A stretch of 64,000 nucleotides of DNA, taken from the NCBI GenBank assembly GCA_016722655.1, contig JADKIR010000004.1, positions 2,294,001 through 2,358,000 on the forward strand. The letters are read 5' to 3'. Position 1 is the stretch's first letter, and every line of letters starts with the position of its first letter. This stretch comes from Cytophagaceae bacterium (GTDB lineage Bacteria > Bacteroidota > Bacteroidia > Cytophagales > Spirosomataceae). Both the position numbers and the translations under genes were made by a program. Below are positions 1 through 9,700 of this stretch, piece after piece. The notes beneath the pieces were generated by a model. That model did not search any database. It saw only the letters and a program-made list of their open reading frames with translations, and was not told the DNA's origin.

Positions 1-1431
1 AACCGCCCCTTAACGAGTGAGGAGTTACGGTTGCAGTCGCTGGGGTTAGCTACTAATCAGACGGTTATAAAGTTAAATTCGGCCGAAAATATAAAATACA
101 TATTATCGGAATTGGGACAATTCAGGTCTTCGTTTTCGGTGCCAATTTCACTTCCTAATTTCAAAATTGCCAAATATCTCAATTTTACTCCTGGTTTCTC
201 ATATCGCGGTGATATATATACAAAAAGGCTTAAATACGAATACATTGAGGCATCCGATGCGGTGAAAATTGACACCCTTTCAGCCAGGGAGGAAGGTGTT
301 CCATTTTTTACTTCGGGTTCCTGGAATACATCAGCTAGCCTTAACACAAGGGTGTATGGCACATTTCAATTTAAAAAATCAAAGAGAATTCAGGCGATTC
401 GCCATACTTTAGCTCCTTCAATTGGTATTAGTTATGCCCCTGATCTGAGCAAAAATGGCAATTTATATCAATATGTAAGGGTAAGAAAGGATGATATCTC
501 CGAAAGATACATGCCTAGATTCACTGAGTTAAGTTCGGCTTCAGGTGCAAGCGGAAGTATGAATTTTTCTTTGACTAATCAGCTTGAAGCCAAAGTAAGA
601 TCAAAATCTGATACCGCCGAAAATGCCTTTGAAAAAATCCCAATTCTTGATAATCTTAACATAGGAGGAAGTTACAATTTTTTTGCACTTAAATCTCCCT
701 ATAAATACCTTTCAGATACCATTGTGAGTGGTTTCAATCTGTCAAATTTCAATATGGGTACCAATACCAGCCTTTTTAAAAACTTGATAAACATAAACTT
801 TAATGCCACTTTTGATCCATATTCTTTTGTTGAAGACGCCCAGAATACCTCAAATCTGGCAGGTAGAAGGATTCCTGTGTATAAGTGGAAACATGAAGGC
901 TATGCCGGAAACTACTTATCTTCAATGAATATATCACTAAGTACTGGTATTAATGCCGATAAGTTTAAAAAGAAAAAGAATATTCCTCCTCCACAAACCG
1001 GGATTTCAGGAGAGGAAGATATAGCGAAAAAAGCACTACAGCAGTTTGTGCAAACCAATGCTCTGGCGTATGTTGATTTCAGTATTCCCTGGAGTATGAA
1101 TTTCAGCTATAATTTTAGTTATTATAAACAAGGACTTGCTGATCCACAAATAATTCAGGCGGTACAATTCACCGGGGATTTGAGTTTGACCCCAAAATGG
1201 AAAGTCAACTTTAGCTCAGGCTGGGACTTTGTTTATAAAGGGGTTACACTTACCAATATCGGTATCATGCGTGAGTTACATTGCTGGGATATGAGTTTCC
1301 AATGGACACCAATAGCCGGAAATAATCTTAGAGCCAGTAATTATAGCTTTACCTTACAGCCACGTTCTTCTTTACTTCGTGATTTAAAACTATCAAGAAG
1401 AAGAGTGTATTATGACAAAGGTGGATTTTGA
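1..1431 (+). CDS. LptD-like LPS transport outer-membrane protein, C-terminal part (5' truncated by window)
   Basis: The frame is open from base 1, so the gene begins before the window; the first start-like codon (TTG at 31) is internal. The 470 or so residues are alternating polar/aromatic beta-strands without a signal peptide, as in the barrel half of an outer-membrane protein. Segments such as RHTLAPSIGISYAP, the MKVRSKSD-like stretch and the ending with LHCWDMSFQW and SSLLRDLKL are typical of the C-terminal region of Bacteroidota LptD/OstA-like proteins, which insert LPS into the outer leaflet. The family call is from recognition of these motifs. The N-terminal OstA domain is outside the window. 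It converges on the PfkB gene. Confidence 0.75.
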   Translation, partial: NRPLTSEELRLQSLGLATNQTVIKLNSAENIKYILSELGQFRSSFSVPISLPNFKIAKYLNFTPGFSYRGDIYTKRLKYEYIEASDAVKIDTLSAREEGVPFFTSGSWNTSASLNTRVYGTFQFKKSKRIQAIRHTLAPSIGISYAPDLSKNGNLYQYVRVRKDDISERYMPRFTELSSASGASGSMNFSLTNQLEAKVRSKSDTAENAFEKIPILDNLNIGGSYNFFALKSPYKYLSDTIVSGFNLSNFNMGTNTSLFKNLININFNATFDPYSFVEDAQNTSNLAGRRIPVYKWKHEGYAGNYLSSMNISLSTGINADKFKKKKNIPPPQTGISGEEDIAKKALQQFVQTNALAYVDFSIPWSMNFSYNFSYYKQGLADPQIIQAVQFTGDLSLTPKWKVNFSSGWDFVYKGVTLTNIGIMRELHCWDMSFQWTPIAGNNLRASNYSFTLQPRSSLLRDLKLSRRRVYYDKGGF

Positions 1432-1514
1432 ATTTTGTTAAAGTGCTTGTAGCAAATAATTTAAATAAAGATATTAAAATTTTAATAATTATTTAATTAT
1501 TTAAAATATGAAAT

Positions 1515-1543
1515 AAAAAAAGACACCTATCGATGCCTTTTTT
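1515..1543. terminator. Imperfect bidirectional terminator hairpin
   Basis: An A7-G arm (1515-1522) pairs with C-T6 (1537-1543) around an imperfect CA/TG inner stem, between the convergent LptD-like and PfkB genes. The A and T runs would give U-tracts in both directions. The inner stem is weak, so this is only a moderate call. Confidence 0.4.
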
Positions 1544-1564
1544 AACTTAAAATTCTATTAAATT

Positions 1565-2485
1565 TTAGTCTATTATTTCAAAGCTTGCAAGCTGTACAAA
1601 CTCCATTACTCTATTGTTGATTTCGGTTTGAGTAAGATATTGAATGCGTTCTGTTCCAAATTTCTCAACACAAAATGAAGCCATTGCAGAACCATAAATT
1701 ATCGCACGTTTCATATTTTCAAAACTCAGATCATCGGTTTTGGCAAGGTAGCCAATAAAACCACCTGCAAAAGTATCACCTGCTCCGGTGGGGTCAAAAA
1801 CTTCTTCCAATGGTAAAGCAGGGCAATAAAAAATACGGTCATCCTGGAATAACAGGGCACCATGTTCTCCTTTTTTGATAATCAGAGTTTTAGGTCCCAT
1901 TTTCATTATGGTTTTGGCTGCTCTTTTCAAAGAATAATCACCCGAAAGCTGTCTTGCCTCAGCGTCGTTAATGGTCAGGCAATCAATGTCAAGCAAGACT
2001 TTTTTCAGGTCATCCATTGCAATATCCATCCATAGATTCATGGTATCAAGCATTACAAATTTGGGGCGGTTTCTGAGTTTTTTTAAAGTTTGGTGTTGGA
2101 TAACTGGCACCATATTGCCAAGCATCAGATATTGCGTGTCCTGATATTCTTCCGGAATAGTAGGCTCCCAATTTTCAAAAACACCAAGTTGTGTGTCCAG
2201 CGTATCCCGGTTATTCATATCCTGATGATATTTACCATGCCAGAAAAACGTTTTACCTTCAGGATCTATTTCCAGGCCATCGGTATTGATACCATGCTCA
2301 TTAAAAGTTTTTATCATTTCCTTAGGAAAATCGCTACCCACGATACCTACAATATTGTTTTTTGAAGTAAAATAAGAAGCTGTCAAGGCAATGAATGTTG
2401 CGGCACCTCCAACAATTTTGTCAGTTTTGCCAAAAGGGGTCTCTAGTTTATCAAATGCAACTGACCCAACGGTTAATAGACTCAT
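1565..2485 (-). CDS. PfkB-family carbohydrate kinase
   Basis: This 306-residue cytoplasmic protein has the ribokinase/PfkB layout. A Gly-rich substrate motif GGAATFIALT lies near residues 26-35, and the C-terminal signature DPTGAGDTFAGGF begins at 231; D237 is the expected catalytic base and GAGD forms the anion hole. The family phosphorylates sugars or nucleosides with ATP; the substrate here cannot be read from sequence. The ATG at 2485 lies 17 nt downstream of a TATTTTTG -7 element on the minus strand, which supports this start. It is monocistronic, divergent from the secreted protein at 2673. Confidence 0.88.
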   Translation of the reverse strand: MSLLTVGSVAFDKLETPFGKTDKIVGGAATFIALTASYFTSKNNIVGIVGSDFPKEMIKTFNEHGINTDGLEIDPEGKTFFWHGKYHQDMNNRDTLDTQLGVFENWEPTIPEEYQDTQYLMLGNMVPVIQHQTLKKLRNRPKFVMLDTMNLWMDIAMDDLKKVLLDIDCLTINDAEARQLSGDYSLKRAAKTIMKMGPKTLIIKKGEHGALLFQDDRIFYCPALPLEEVFDPTGAGDTFAGGFIGYLAKTDDLSFENMKRAIIYGSAMASFCVEKFGTERIQYLTQTEINNRVMEFVQLASFEIID

Positions 2486-2502
2486 TTAAAGTGTTTTTTT
2501 TG

Positions 2503-2510
2503 CAAAAATA
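2503..2510 (-). promoter_or_regulatory. -7 promoter element TATTTTTG for the PfkB gene
   Basis: The minus-strand octamer TATTTTTG fits the Bacteroidota -7 consensus TAnnTTTG and would start a transcript with a leader of about 12 nt before the ATG at 2485. No clear -33 TTTG was found at the usual distance. Confidence 0.4.
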
Positions 2511-2672
2511 CCACCTTAAACTTAATTTCACCTTAAAAATGGATACAAAAACTAAAATAAGTAAGTATATATTTTTTATCTCAATGAAAAAAAATTTACT
2601 TTGCACTTATCAATGAGGTCATTTGAGCTTTATTTGATAACTTAAATTATTTTTCAGGCAAAATTTCTCACA

Positions 2673-4148
2673 ATGAAAAAGAGAAAAGGATTATTTAAAA
2701 TTTTGGTAGGAGCATTTGTTGCAACTGTAATTGTTGTAACTGCTTCAGCACAAACTCCTTGTAGCACAGGGCTTCATGAAGTATTTGGTGAAAAATCGAC
2801 AGATGCTCCCGTCTTATTGGAAAGATTGGGAACTAGCCCTCAGTTTGGAGAAATTCCCAAACATACTGCTGATGCAGCTTACACCCATTTAAAAAAGGTG
2901 CATACTAAAAACATTAAAGGAAGTAAGGTTGAAATTGATAATTTCCTGAAAGCACTTGGCTATACAGGTTTTAAAGATCCTTTATTTTCTTCAAGCAAAA
3001 TTGAACCGGCATTGCTCCCGGCTGGTAAAACAGGCTGGATGGGTGCTTATAGCAAAGGGCACAAATACAAATGGTCGGTATTGGGAAGAGATTTTGAGAC
3101 ATTCAAAATTATATCTTCTGATGGAAGTTGTCATGCATACATTATGAAAAAATGCGGAAATGCCTTTTATGATCCGGGTGAGCGTTGCATACCTTGTACC
3201 CCTTGTGATCCAAATGTAAACGACAAAACTAAATGCCCTCCGGCTGTTGTTTGTGCTACCCAGACTATTAATTTCTCAGGTAAAGGGAAAATTCAGGCTG
3301 GTGACGTTATCAATACTACAAAAAATATCCCAGTTGTTGCCACATATAATGGTAAGAACCTTTGCGTTGGTGACTATCAGGTACCTGTAAGGCTGGCATA
3401 TGATATGAATGCAAGTGGGGAAGTAAATTATGCCAAAACTATTAAAGTTTGTGATTACGGTCAGGGTGTCCCGGCCAATGCATCGATAAATGTTCCGGTT
3501 AATTTATTATATATTGTTGCATCTTCAGATGTGGCAGTTGGTGAAAACGGGAAAATGATAATGGCTGTTTCAGCCAAACAATTTAAGACCCTCAAGAAAG
3601 TTTATAAAGCATGTCCTGCAGGTGAAACTGCATCTTCGGCAGCCACGGCTTCAAACAAAGTAAATACAAAATCTGAAGGCTCTCCAGAAACTGTAAGCGG
3701 TGGTGGCGATGGCAAGAATTGTGTTAAGCAGACTCTCACTCTTAATGGTTCGGCAGTAACTGAAGATATAAGTTCTAAAGTTGGTACCAATGAAGTAACG
3801 ATGATTGGGGTTTACAAGAAAACTGGGAAATTGCAAAAAGGAGAGACTGCCAACAAGTATAAATGCTTGGGTACATACAGTGTGCCGGCAAAGAGTTCAT
3901 TAAACTATTCATTGAAGGGGAATTCTTCACTAAGTCATATTATTGAAGTATGTGATGATGGCAATGTAAAGCCAGTTGAAGAGATTTCTGTTCCTATGTC
4001 GATGACTAACAATTTTACAAAACAAGACGTTACAGTTGGTGATTACGGAAGAATTTATGTTCCGCTTTCAAAATCAGAATACAAGAAATTAGGTAAGTCA
4101 TTTAGTAGATGCTGCAGTGATGGCTCCTCAAAATCTAAATGTTTCTAA
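2673..4148 (+). CDS. Secreted Cys-rich protein with two copies of an unrecognised domain
   Basis: I do not recognise the family. The 491-residue product starts with a clear signal peptide (basic MKKRKGLFK, hydrophobic core, cleavage near ASAQ at 27). Residues 28-165 form a unique N-terminal region, followed by a Cys/Pro-rich linker (C172, C175, C178, C188, C194). Residues 194-314 and 350-481 are two copies of one domain: both have C-[VL]-G-x-Y-x-VP, then I-[KE]-VCDxG, then V-[AT]-VG-[ED]-x-G and a closing Cys. A Ser/Thr/Gly-rich linker joins them. The conserved cysteines suggest disulfides in the periplasm or outside. No T9SS sorting domain is visible. A strong terminator follows the stop codon directly. 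Confidence 0.75.
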   Translation: MKKRKGLFKILVGAFVATVIVVTASAQTPCSTGLHEVFGEKSTDAPVLLERLGTSPQFGEIPKHTADAAYTHLKKVHTKNIKGSKVEIDNFLKALGYTGFKDPLFSSSKIEPALLPAGKTGWMGAYSKGHKYKWSVLGRDFETFKIISSDGSCHAYIMKKCGNAFYDPGERCIPCTPCDPNVNDKTKCPPAVVCATQTINFSGKGKIQAGDVINTTKNIPVVATYNGKNLCVGDYQVPVRLAYDMNASGEVNYAKTIKVCDYGQGVPANASINVPVNLLYIVASSDVAVGENGKMIMAVSAKQFKTLKKVYKACPAGETASSAATASNKVNTKSEGSPETVSGGGDGKNCVKQTLTLNGSAVTEDISSKVGTNEVTMIGVYKKTGKLQKGETANKYKCLGTYSVPAKSSLNYSLKGNSSLSHIIEVCDDGNVKPVEEISVPMSMTNNFTKQDVTVGDYGRIYVPLSKSEYKKLGKSFSRCCSDGSSKSKCF

Positions 4149-4152
4149 TAAG

Positions 4153-4178
4153 AAAAGCCTCGGAAACGAGGCTTTTTT
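4153..4178 (+). terminator. Intrinsic terminator after the secreted Cys-rich protein
   Basis: A perfect 10-bp stem AAAAGCCTCG / CGAGGCTTTT around a GAAA tetraloop begins 5 nt after the stop codon and runs into a T-tract. The A-run on the other side makes it usable in both directions, which would also stop the convergent deoR-type gene. Confidence 0.85.
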
Positions 4179-4200
4179 GTTGGTTTTGCATGTGTCAAGT

Positions 4201-4977
4201 TTAAATTATTTCAATGTTATCAAATGCTTTAAGTTTTTCGTCAGCGGGTGACAGTGAAGTAATAAGCTTGTCGATTTTATTGAGTTCACACACCTGAAAA
4301 GCTTCTACTATTCCGATTTTTTCCTCTACCACACAGCAAATTGTGCTCTTGGAGATATTCATCATTTCTTGTTTTAATATGGCTTCATCATAATTTCTGA
4401 TGGTCAATCCTTTTACTGGATCTATGCCATTGGTCCCCATTATATATAAATCGGGATTAAATCTTTTTATTTGTTGGGTTACCTCGAGGCCCATAGAGAT
4501 TTGGTATCTTTTATAATATTTTCCTCCCAATAATATTACTTCAATATTTTCATGGTCATTGAGAGCCATAGCCAAAGGAGGCGAATTGGTGATTACAGTT
4601 AGTTGGAGGTTTTTTGGTATTGCTTCTGCCAGAAAGAAATTTGTTGTGCCACCATCCATGAGAATGATTTGGTGGTTTTTAAAAAGTTTAAGTGTTTTTT
4701 TAATAATAATGTCAAGGTCATTTCCATTTTTTACCTCAGTTCTTTGACCTGATAAAATTCCGAGATAACTATTAGAAACCACACCGCCATGTACTTTTTT
4801 CAGTAAGCCCTTGTCTTCAAGTTCAATTACATCCCGCCTGATGCTATCGTATGAAACCGAAAGCATGGTGCTTAGTTGGCCAAGGTTTATCTTTTTGGCC
4901 GTTTTCAGATGTTCCAGTATGTGTTTTTGCCTTTCTTCTTTTAACATACCTTTAAGAGGAGTAGTAAATTCAACCAT
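4201..4977 (-). CDS. DeoR-family transcriptional regulator
   Basis: This 258-residue protein has an N-terminal winged helix-turn-helix (about residues 29-64) ending in the DeoR signature DSIRRDVIELEDKGLLKKVHGG. A DeoRC sugar-phosphate sensor domain follows, with the phosphate-binding-like DGGTTNFFLAEAI, VITNSP, LLGGKY and GTNGID motifs. Such regulators repress sugar uptake or catabolic genes until a phosphorylated sugar binds. The ATG at 4947 (MLKEERQ) is an alternative start that fits the usual family N-terminus better. Repeated TATTTGCAA sites lie upstream, and the PfkB kinase and susCD pair are nearby candidate targets; this link is inferred. Confidence 0.88.
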   Translation of the reverse strand: MVEFTTPLKGMLKEERQKHILEHLKTAKKINLGQLSTMLSVSYDSIRRDVIELEDKGLLKKVHGGVVSNSYLGILSGQRTEVKNGNDLDIIIKKTLKLFKNHQIILMDGGTTNFFLAEAIPKNLQLTVITNSPPLAMALNDHENIEVILLGGKYYKRYQISMGLEVTQQIKRFNPDLYIMGTNGIDPVKGLTIRNYDEAILKQEMMNISKSTICCVVEEKIGIVEAFQVCELNKIDKLITSLSPADEKLKAFDNIEII

Positions 4978-5187
4978 CTTTTAAGTCTAAATAAGCAATT
5001 CAAATCAAAAGAATAAACCATTAAGTTAGTATTCTCTATTTTTTGTGAAAATATTAATAAAAAATCATCAGTGCAAATATTTGCAAGTATTTGCAAAATA
5101 TATGCAATAAAAATTTGGATAATAACAAGATATATGCATATATTTGCAATACTCAAATAAAGAATTTTAAATAACCTATGATGAATC
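4978..5187. other. Non-coding leader region of the DeoR-type gene
   Basis: With the terminators up to 5283 this forms a 306-nt gene-free gap. It holds the TATTTGCAA cluster and otherwise only AT-rich sequence; no convincing -7 element or open frame was found. Confidence 0.5.
5072..5150. promoter_or_regulatory. Cluster of TATTTGCAA/TGCAAATA sites upstream of the DeoR-type gene
   Basis: A perfect palindrome TGCAAATATTTGCA (5072-5085) overlaps TATTTGCAA at 5078-5086. The same nonamer recurs at 5088-5096, exactly one helical turn on, then ATATGCAAT at 5100-5108 and ATATGCATATATTTGCAAT around 5132-5150. The cluster sits 95-175 nt upstream of the regulator's start, a plausible autoregulatory operator array. 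Confidence 0.5.
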
Positions 5188-5216
5188 AAAAAGCCCTGAC
5201 TCTGTTGGGGCTTTTT
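5188..5216. terminator. Terminator-like hairpin between susD and the DeoR-type gene
   Basis: AAAAAGCCC (5188-5196) pairs with GGGCTTTTT (5208-5216) around an 11-nt loop, giving A/T runs on both sides. It is the second of two tandem hairpins downstream of susD. Confidence 0.65.
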
Positions 5217-5230
5217 TGTATTTATAAAAA

Positions 5231-5262
5231 AAAGAGCTGTCTGTAATTTCAGACAACTCTTT
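5231..5262 (-). terminator. Intrinsic terminator of the susCD operon
   Basis: The stem AAAGAG-c-TGTCTG (5231-5243) pairs with CAGACA-a-CTCTTT (5250-5262) around TAATTT. On the minus strand it is followed by a U-tract (plus-strand A-run at 5226-5233). It lies about 20 nt after the susD stop codon. Confidence 0.8.
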
Positions 5263-5283
5263 TCTTATTTGTTAAACTAAAAA

Positions 5284-6735
5284 TTAGGGGTTTGGCTGAC
5301 AATCTTTATTTACTGCTAATTCAGTAGTTGGGATAGGCCAAATATATTCTGATTGAGCAGTGGTTACTGCATTAACAGAACCTTTTGCAGGAAATGGTTG
5401 ATTTAATCTTGTAACATCAAAAGACCTTTTTCCTTCTCCTAAGAACTCAATTCTTCTTTCCTTTAGGATGGCATTTACTAATTCAGTTTGATTTTCAGCA
5501 GTTATTACTGAGCCTTTTGAACGAGTTCTTACAGCGTTTAAAATTTCCAAAGCAGTAGCATCAACACCAGAACCAAGTCTTGCTTTTGCTTCAGCTACAT
5601 TTAATAAAACTTCTGCATAACGAATAACCGGAACCCAATCAATGAACGGAGAGGCTCCTGGGAATTTAGTAAGATATGTTCTGGTACCACTGGCAGCTGT
5701 CAATTTTTTACGATCATCATCAGCACTAAAGGCTGGGTCACCCAAAATTCCAGATGCATTCAATGAAAACTCCCCACCTCCTACAGGACCTGCTAACCAG
5801 TAAAATGCCAATTGGTTTTGAGTCCCAGGAGCATCATTTGTAGCCATAGGTAAGGAGAAAATTGACTCTAAAGTTTTATAAGATGTAAAAATTGCTGCAA
5901 AATTTGAGTTTAATTCATGTTTTACTCCTGAGCTTGCCTTAAAAGGTGCTGAAGAAGAAACAATTTTATTACCCTCTGTGACTACCTCTGCATACTTACC
6001 CATTGCCAAATATACCTTAGTTTTTATTGCAATAGCCGCATTTTTATGTGCTCTGGTTACATTTAAATCGGAGGTAGAATAATTTGAAGGTAAATTTGTC
6101 TCCGCAAAATTTAAATCTTCAATTATTTTAGCATAAACCTCCGCAACAGTAGATCTTTTAAGGTTGTTTGAGTTACCTGCCCCATTTTCACCAACTAATC
6201 TCAAAGGCAATCCTAAAGAAGCCCCATTGTCCTTTGTATAAGGCTGGCAGTAGATATTTACAAGCGAAAAGTAACTTAATGCTCTCAAAAATCTGGCTTC
6301 ACCTTTGTAATTGGCAATTTTATCAGGAGTCAGTTTCGCAGGTGCAGCGTCAACTTTATCTAAAAACAAATTGATATTGTTGATAGCTGCATATGCTGAT
6401 CCCCATAAATTGGCCACTTCATTTGAGGAAGAGTTAATGGTAAAGTTCCATGTTTGAAGACCTGTAACGCCATTATTGGTCTGATTAATAAACTCTTCTC
6501 CTCTAATGTCGTTATAAATCCAGTAGCGACCTCCCAAGAAGTTGCCATTTTTTACACCTCGATATAGTCCATTTACCAATGATTCTACTCTGTCCGGAGT
6601 ATCATAAGCACTCAAATCCGATACTGAAGTTTGAGGAACAGGATTTAAGATATCATTTGTACAACCCATAACTGAAATTCCAATCAGGGCAGCAATTGTT
6701 AATTTATTAATATTTAATTTTTTCATGTTAATCAT
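5284..6735 (-). CDS. SusD/RagB-family outer-membrane nutrient-binding lipoprotein
   Basis: The 483-residue product has a lipoprotein signal with the invariant Cys at residue 25 (GISVMGC). Typical SusD features follow: NPVPQTSVSD after the lipidation site, helical TPR-like segments with RALSYFSLVNIY, and a C-terminal block with RYAEVLLNVAEAKAR and KERRIEFLGEGKRSFD. SusD proteins cap the paired SusC barrel and bind oligosaccharides or other large nutrients at the cell surface. The gene begins 13 nt after the susC stop codon and is co-transcribed with it. An alternative start at 6726 (MKK) gives a more usual signal peptide. The substrate is unknown; no glycosidase is adjacent. Confidence 0.93.
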   Translation of the reverse strand: MINMKKLNINKLTIAALIGISVMGCTNDILNPVPQTSVSDLSAYDTPDRVESLVNGLYRGVKNGNFLGGRYWIYNDIRGEEFINQTNNGVTGLQTWNFTINSSSNEVANLWGSAYAAINNINLFLDKVDAAPAKLTPDKIANYKGEARFLRALSYFSLVNIYCQPYTKDNGASLGLPLRLVGENGAGNSNNLKRSTVAEVYAKIIEDLNFAETNLPSNYSTSDLNVTRAHKNAAIAIKTKVYLAMGKYAEVVTEGNKIVSSSAPFKASSGVKHELNSNFAAIFTSYKTLESIFSLPMATNDAPGTQNQLAFYWLAGPVGGGEFSLNASGILGDPAFSADDDRKKLTAASGTRTYLTKFPGASPFIDWVPVIRYAEVLLNVAEAKARLGSGVDATALEILNAVRTRSKGSVITAENQTELVNAILKERRIEFLGEGKRSFDVTRLNQPFPAKGSVNAVTTAQSEYIWPIPTTELAVNKDCQPNP

Positions 6736-6748
6736 TTCTTAATTTAAA

Positions 6749-9700
6749 TTAGAAAGTTAGACTTAAACCACAAGAAACTGTCCTAGCCTGAGGTATTGAG
6801 TTTCTGTCAACACCAGGAGCCAGGTTTGAGTTACCGTTAGATGAAGTTTCGGGGTCTGTTCCTGTATATTTGGTTAACATAAAGGCATTAGTTACCTGTC
6901 CAAATATTCTAGCACTCGAAATTTTTGCTTTTTGAGTTAAGCTAGTTGGTAAAGCATATCCAAGGGCAATATTTCTACATTTAATAAAGTCACCTTTCTC
7001 AATATTGTTAGAAATTGGGAACGATGACCCGTTAGATACATTATCTCCGTAAATAACTTTTGGCCAGGTTGCGGTAGTTTTGGTATCAGGCGTCCATCTG
7101 TCGAGAATGTCAGCTTCATTGTTCCAAAAACGTTGGTCATGAAGACCTGCTTTAGTACCATTGTAAACATAGAATCCACCAGCATATACTAAACTCACGT
7201 TTAAGTCAAATTTCTTATAGGAGAAATTATTATCCCATCCACCATAGAATTTTGGAATAGTATTTCCCATAATTTTAGCGTCTGCGGCTACTGTTATTGC
7301 AGGTGCAGTACTACCGTCAAGATATGTCCATCTGCTTTGTCCTGTACCCACTGCGTGACTGTACTGAACCTCTTTGCCAGCTTTGTTGATAAAGATTCTG
7401 CGACCATTTTCAGGGTTGATTCCTCTGGTTTCTACGGCATAAAGGCTACCTACTGAGTATCCAACACGTGTAATGTTTGCAGTTTCGAGCTGTGTTACAC
7501 CAAAAATATCAGCATTTCCTTCAGCCAGGGCAGTAACTTCGTTTTTCTGGGTAGCAATATTGAAATTACTTGACCATTTAAAATCTCCTTTTTGTAACAC
7601 TGTAGCATTTACCGAGAACTCTATGCCTTGATTAAACATTGAACCTACGTTTTTAGCAACTGAGTTACCTGGTACTCCCATTGAAGGAGAAAGAGGGGAG
7701 TTTAATATCAACCCATCTATGTTGTTTTTATAATATGTTAGCTCACCTGTGATTTTGTCATTTAAGAAACCGTAGTTTAGACCGATGTCCAATTTGGTAC
7801 TGGTTTCCCATTTCAAATCAGGATTACCTGCCTGAGAGAAAGCAAGTGTTGCGGCTGTTCCACCATAAACATTAAATCCATACAAACTCAATGAGGCAAA
7901 GTCACTGATACCAGCATTACCTACCTTTCCATAACTTGTACGTAGTTTCAATGTTGAAACTTTTTGAGTTAAATTCTTGAAGAATGATTCTTCAGCAAGA
8001 TTCCAACCTCCGGATATACCATAAAAATTACCGAATTTTTTACCTTCAGCCAATGCAGAAAGTCCGTCTCTTCTTAAACTGGCGGTGAAATAATAACGCT
8101 TACTGAAATCATAAGTTAATCTTCCGAAATAGGAAACAAATCCATTTTCGGTCAGGAAGTTGAAAGGAGGATTGTTGTTTACTGTATAATCACCTTGGTA
8201 AACATCAAAGAATGGGTCGGCTACTGTTTGACGGCCACCACTCCACATACTTCTGTCTGTATGTTGGTTTTCCGTTCCTAAAGTTGTACCTATACTATGA
8301 ACTTCGGCAAACTTTTTATTGTAATTAAGGTAGTTTTGCCATGACCATCTCTGGCTTTTATATAGATAATTGTTAGCAATACCTTTTGCTGAAAAACCGT
8401 CTCCATGTATAGGATTATTGAAGGTTTTTGAGTCAATAGTTTGATAGTCAATACCGTAATCAGTACGGAAGCTTAAGTCCTTTGTTAGATTGATGGTTGC
8501 ATAAATATTCGAAAGCATTCTATCGCTTTGAGCAGAGGCTTTGTCAAGATCAATCAAAACTACCGGATTGTAAAAACCACTACGGTCTTTATTTAACAAA
8601 TTACCAGGGCTGTTGGCCAGACCACCTGTAGTGTTAATATTATAAGAACCATCCGGTAAATAGGCAGGGATATTAGGTGCAGTAACTAAAGGAACACGGC
8701 CTAAACCACCTGTATTAAAGTTAGTTCCAATTAGTGAACCACTGTTTGGAGAAAATGAATAAGCATTTGAATAGTTGAAATTAGCACCAAAAACAATTTT
8801 ATCAGTAACATTGTGGCTAATATTCATTCTAGCATTTTTTCTCTCAAAAGTATTGGATTTCAAGAAACCATCCTGATTGGTATAACCACCAGAAAAGTAA
8901 TAAGAAGTTTTGGGTGTTGCACCAGAAACATTTATGTTATGATTTTGCTGAAATCCTGAAGTGAAAACATAGTCATACCAGTTGGTATCGTATGGTTTTC
9001 CGCTAGGATCAAGATTCTCAAAAAATAGAGGGCTGTAAGTCTGACCAGCCATGTCGGCTCTGTTTTTTTCTCCTTCATTTTTCATCATAATATATTCTGA
9101 TGCATTCAGAAGGTCAAAAAGTCTGAAAGGTTTTGTCCAGGCTGTTGAACCATCATATGATATTGTTGACTTACCAGCCTTACCTTTTTTGGTTGTTATA
9201 ACCAATACCCCATTGGCCGCCCTTGATCCATAGATGGCTGTGGCAGCTGCATCTTTTAAAATATCAATGGTTTCGATATCATTAGGGTTAATATCTGACA
9301 ATGGGTTTTGAGCAATTCCCCCAGGACCTGAAGAGCCGTTGTCTTGTGAGAAAACAATGATTCCGTCAACCACAATTAAAGGATATGAACTTGATGTAAT
9401 GGAGTTAAATCCACGAACTCTGATGACAGGAGGGTTGTTTAATAGACCATTAGGGATGTTGATGTTAACACCTGCTGCTTTTCCAGAGAGCAACTGATCA
9501 ACCGATTGTGCAGGAATGGATTTTAATGCATCACCTCTGACTGTGGATATGGCTGAGGTCATATCCTTTCTATTTTGAGTTCCATAACCAACTACAACTA
9601 ATTGCTCCAATTGATTGTCATCCCCAGCCAGAGATACATCAATTACGTTTTTACTTCCAACAGTAATTTCCTGAGTACTCATCCCAACAAATGTGAATAC

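Noticed and set aside
5132..5141. ATATGCATAT palindrome taken alone as an operator
   Set aside because: Such short AT palindromes are frequent by chance here; it was kept only as part of the TATTTGCAA cluster.
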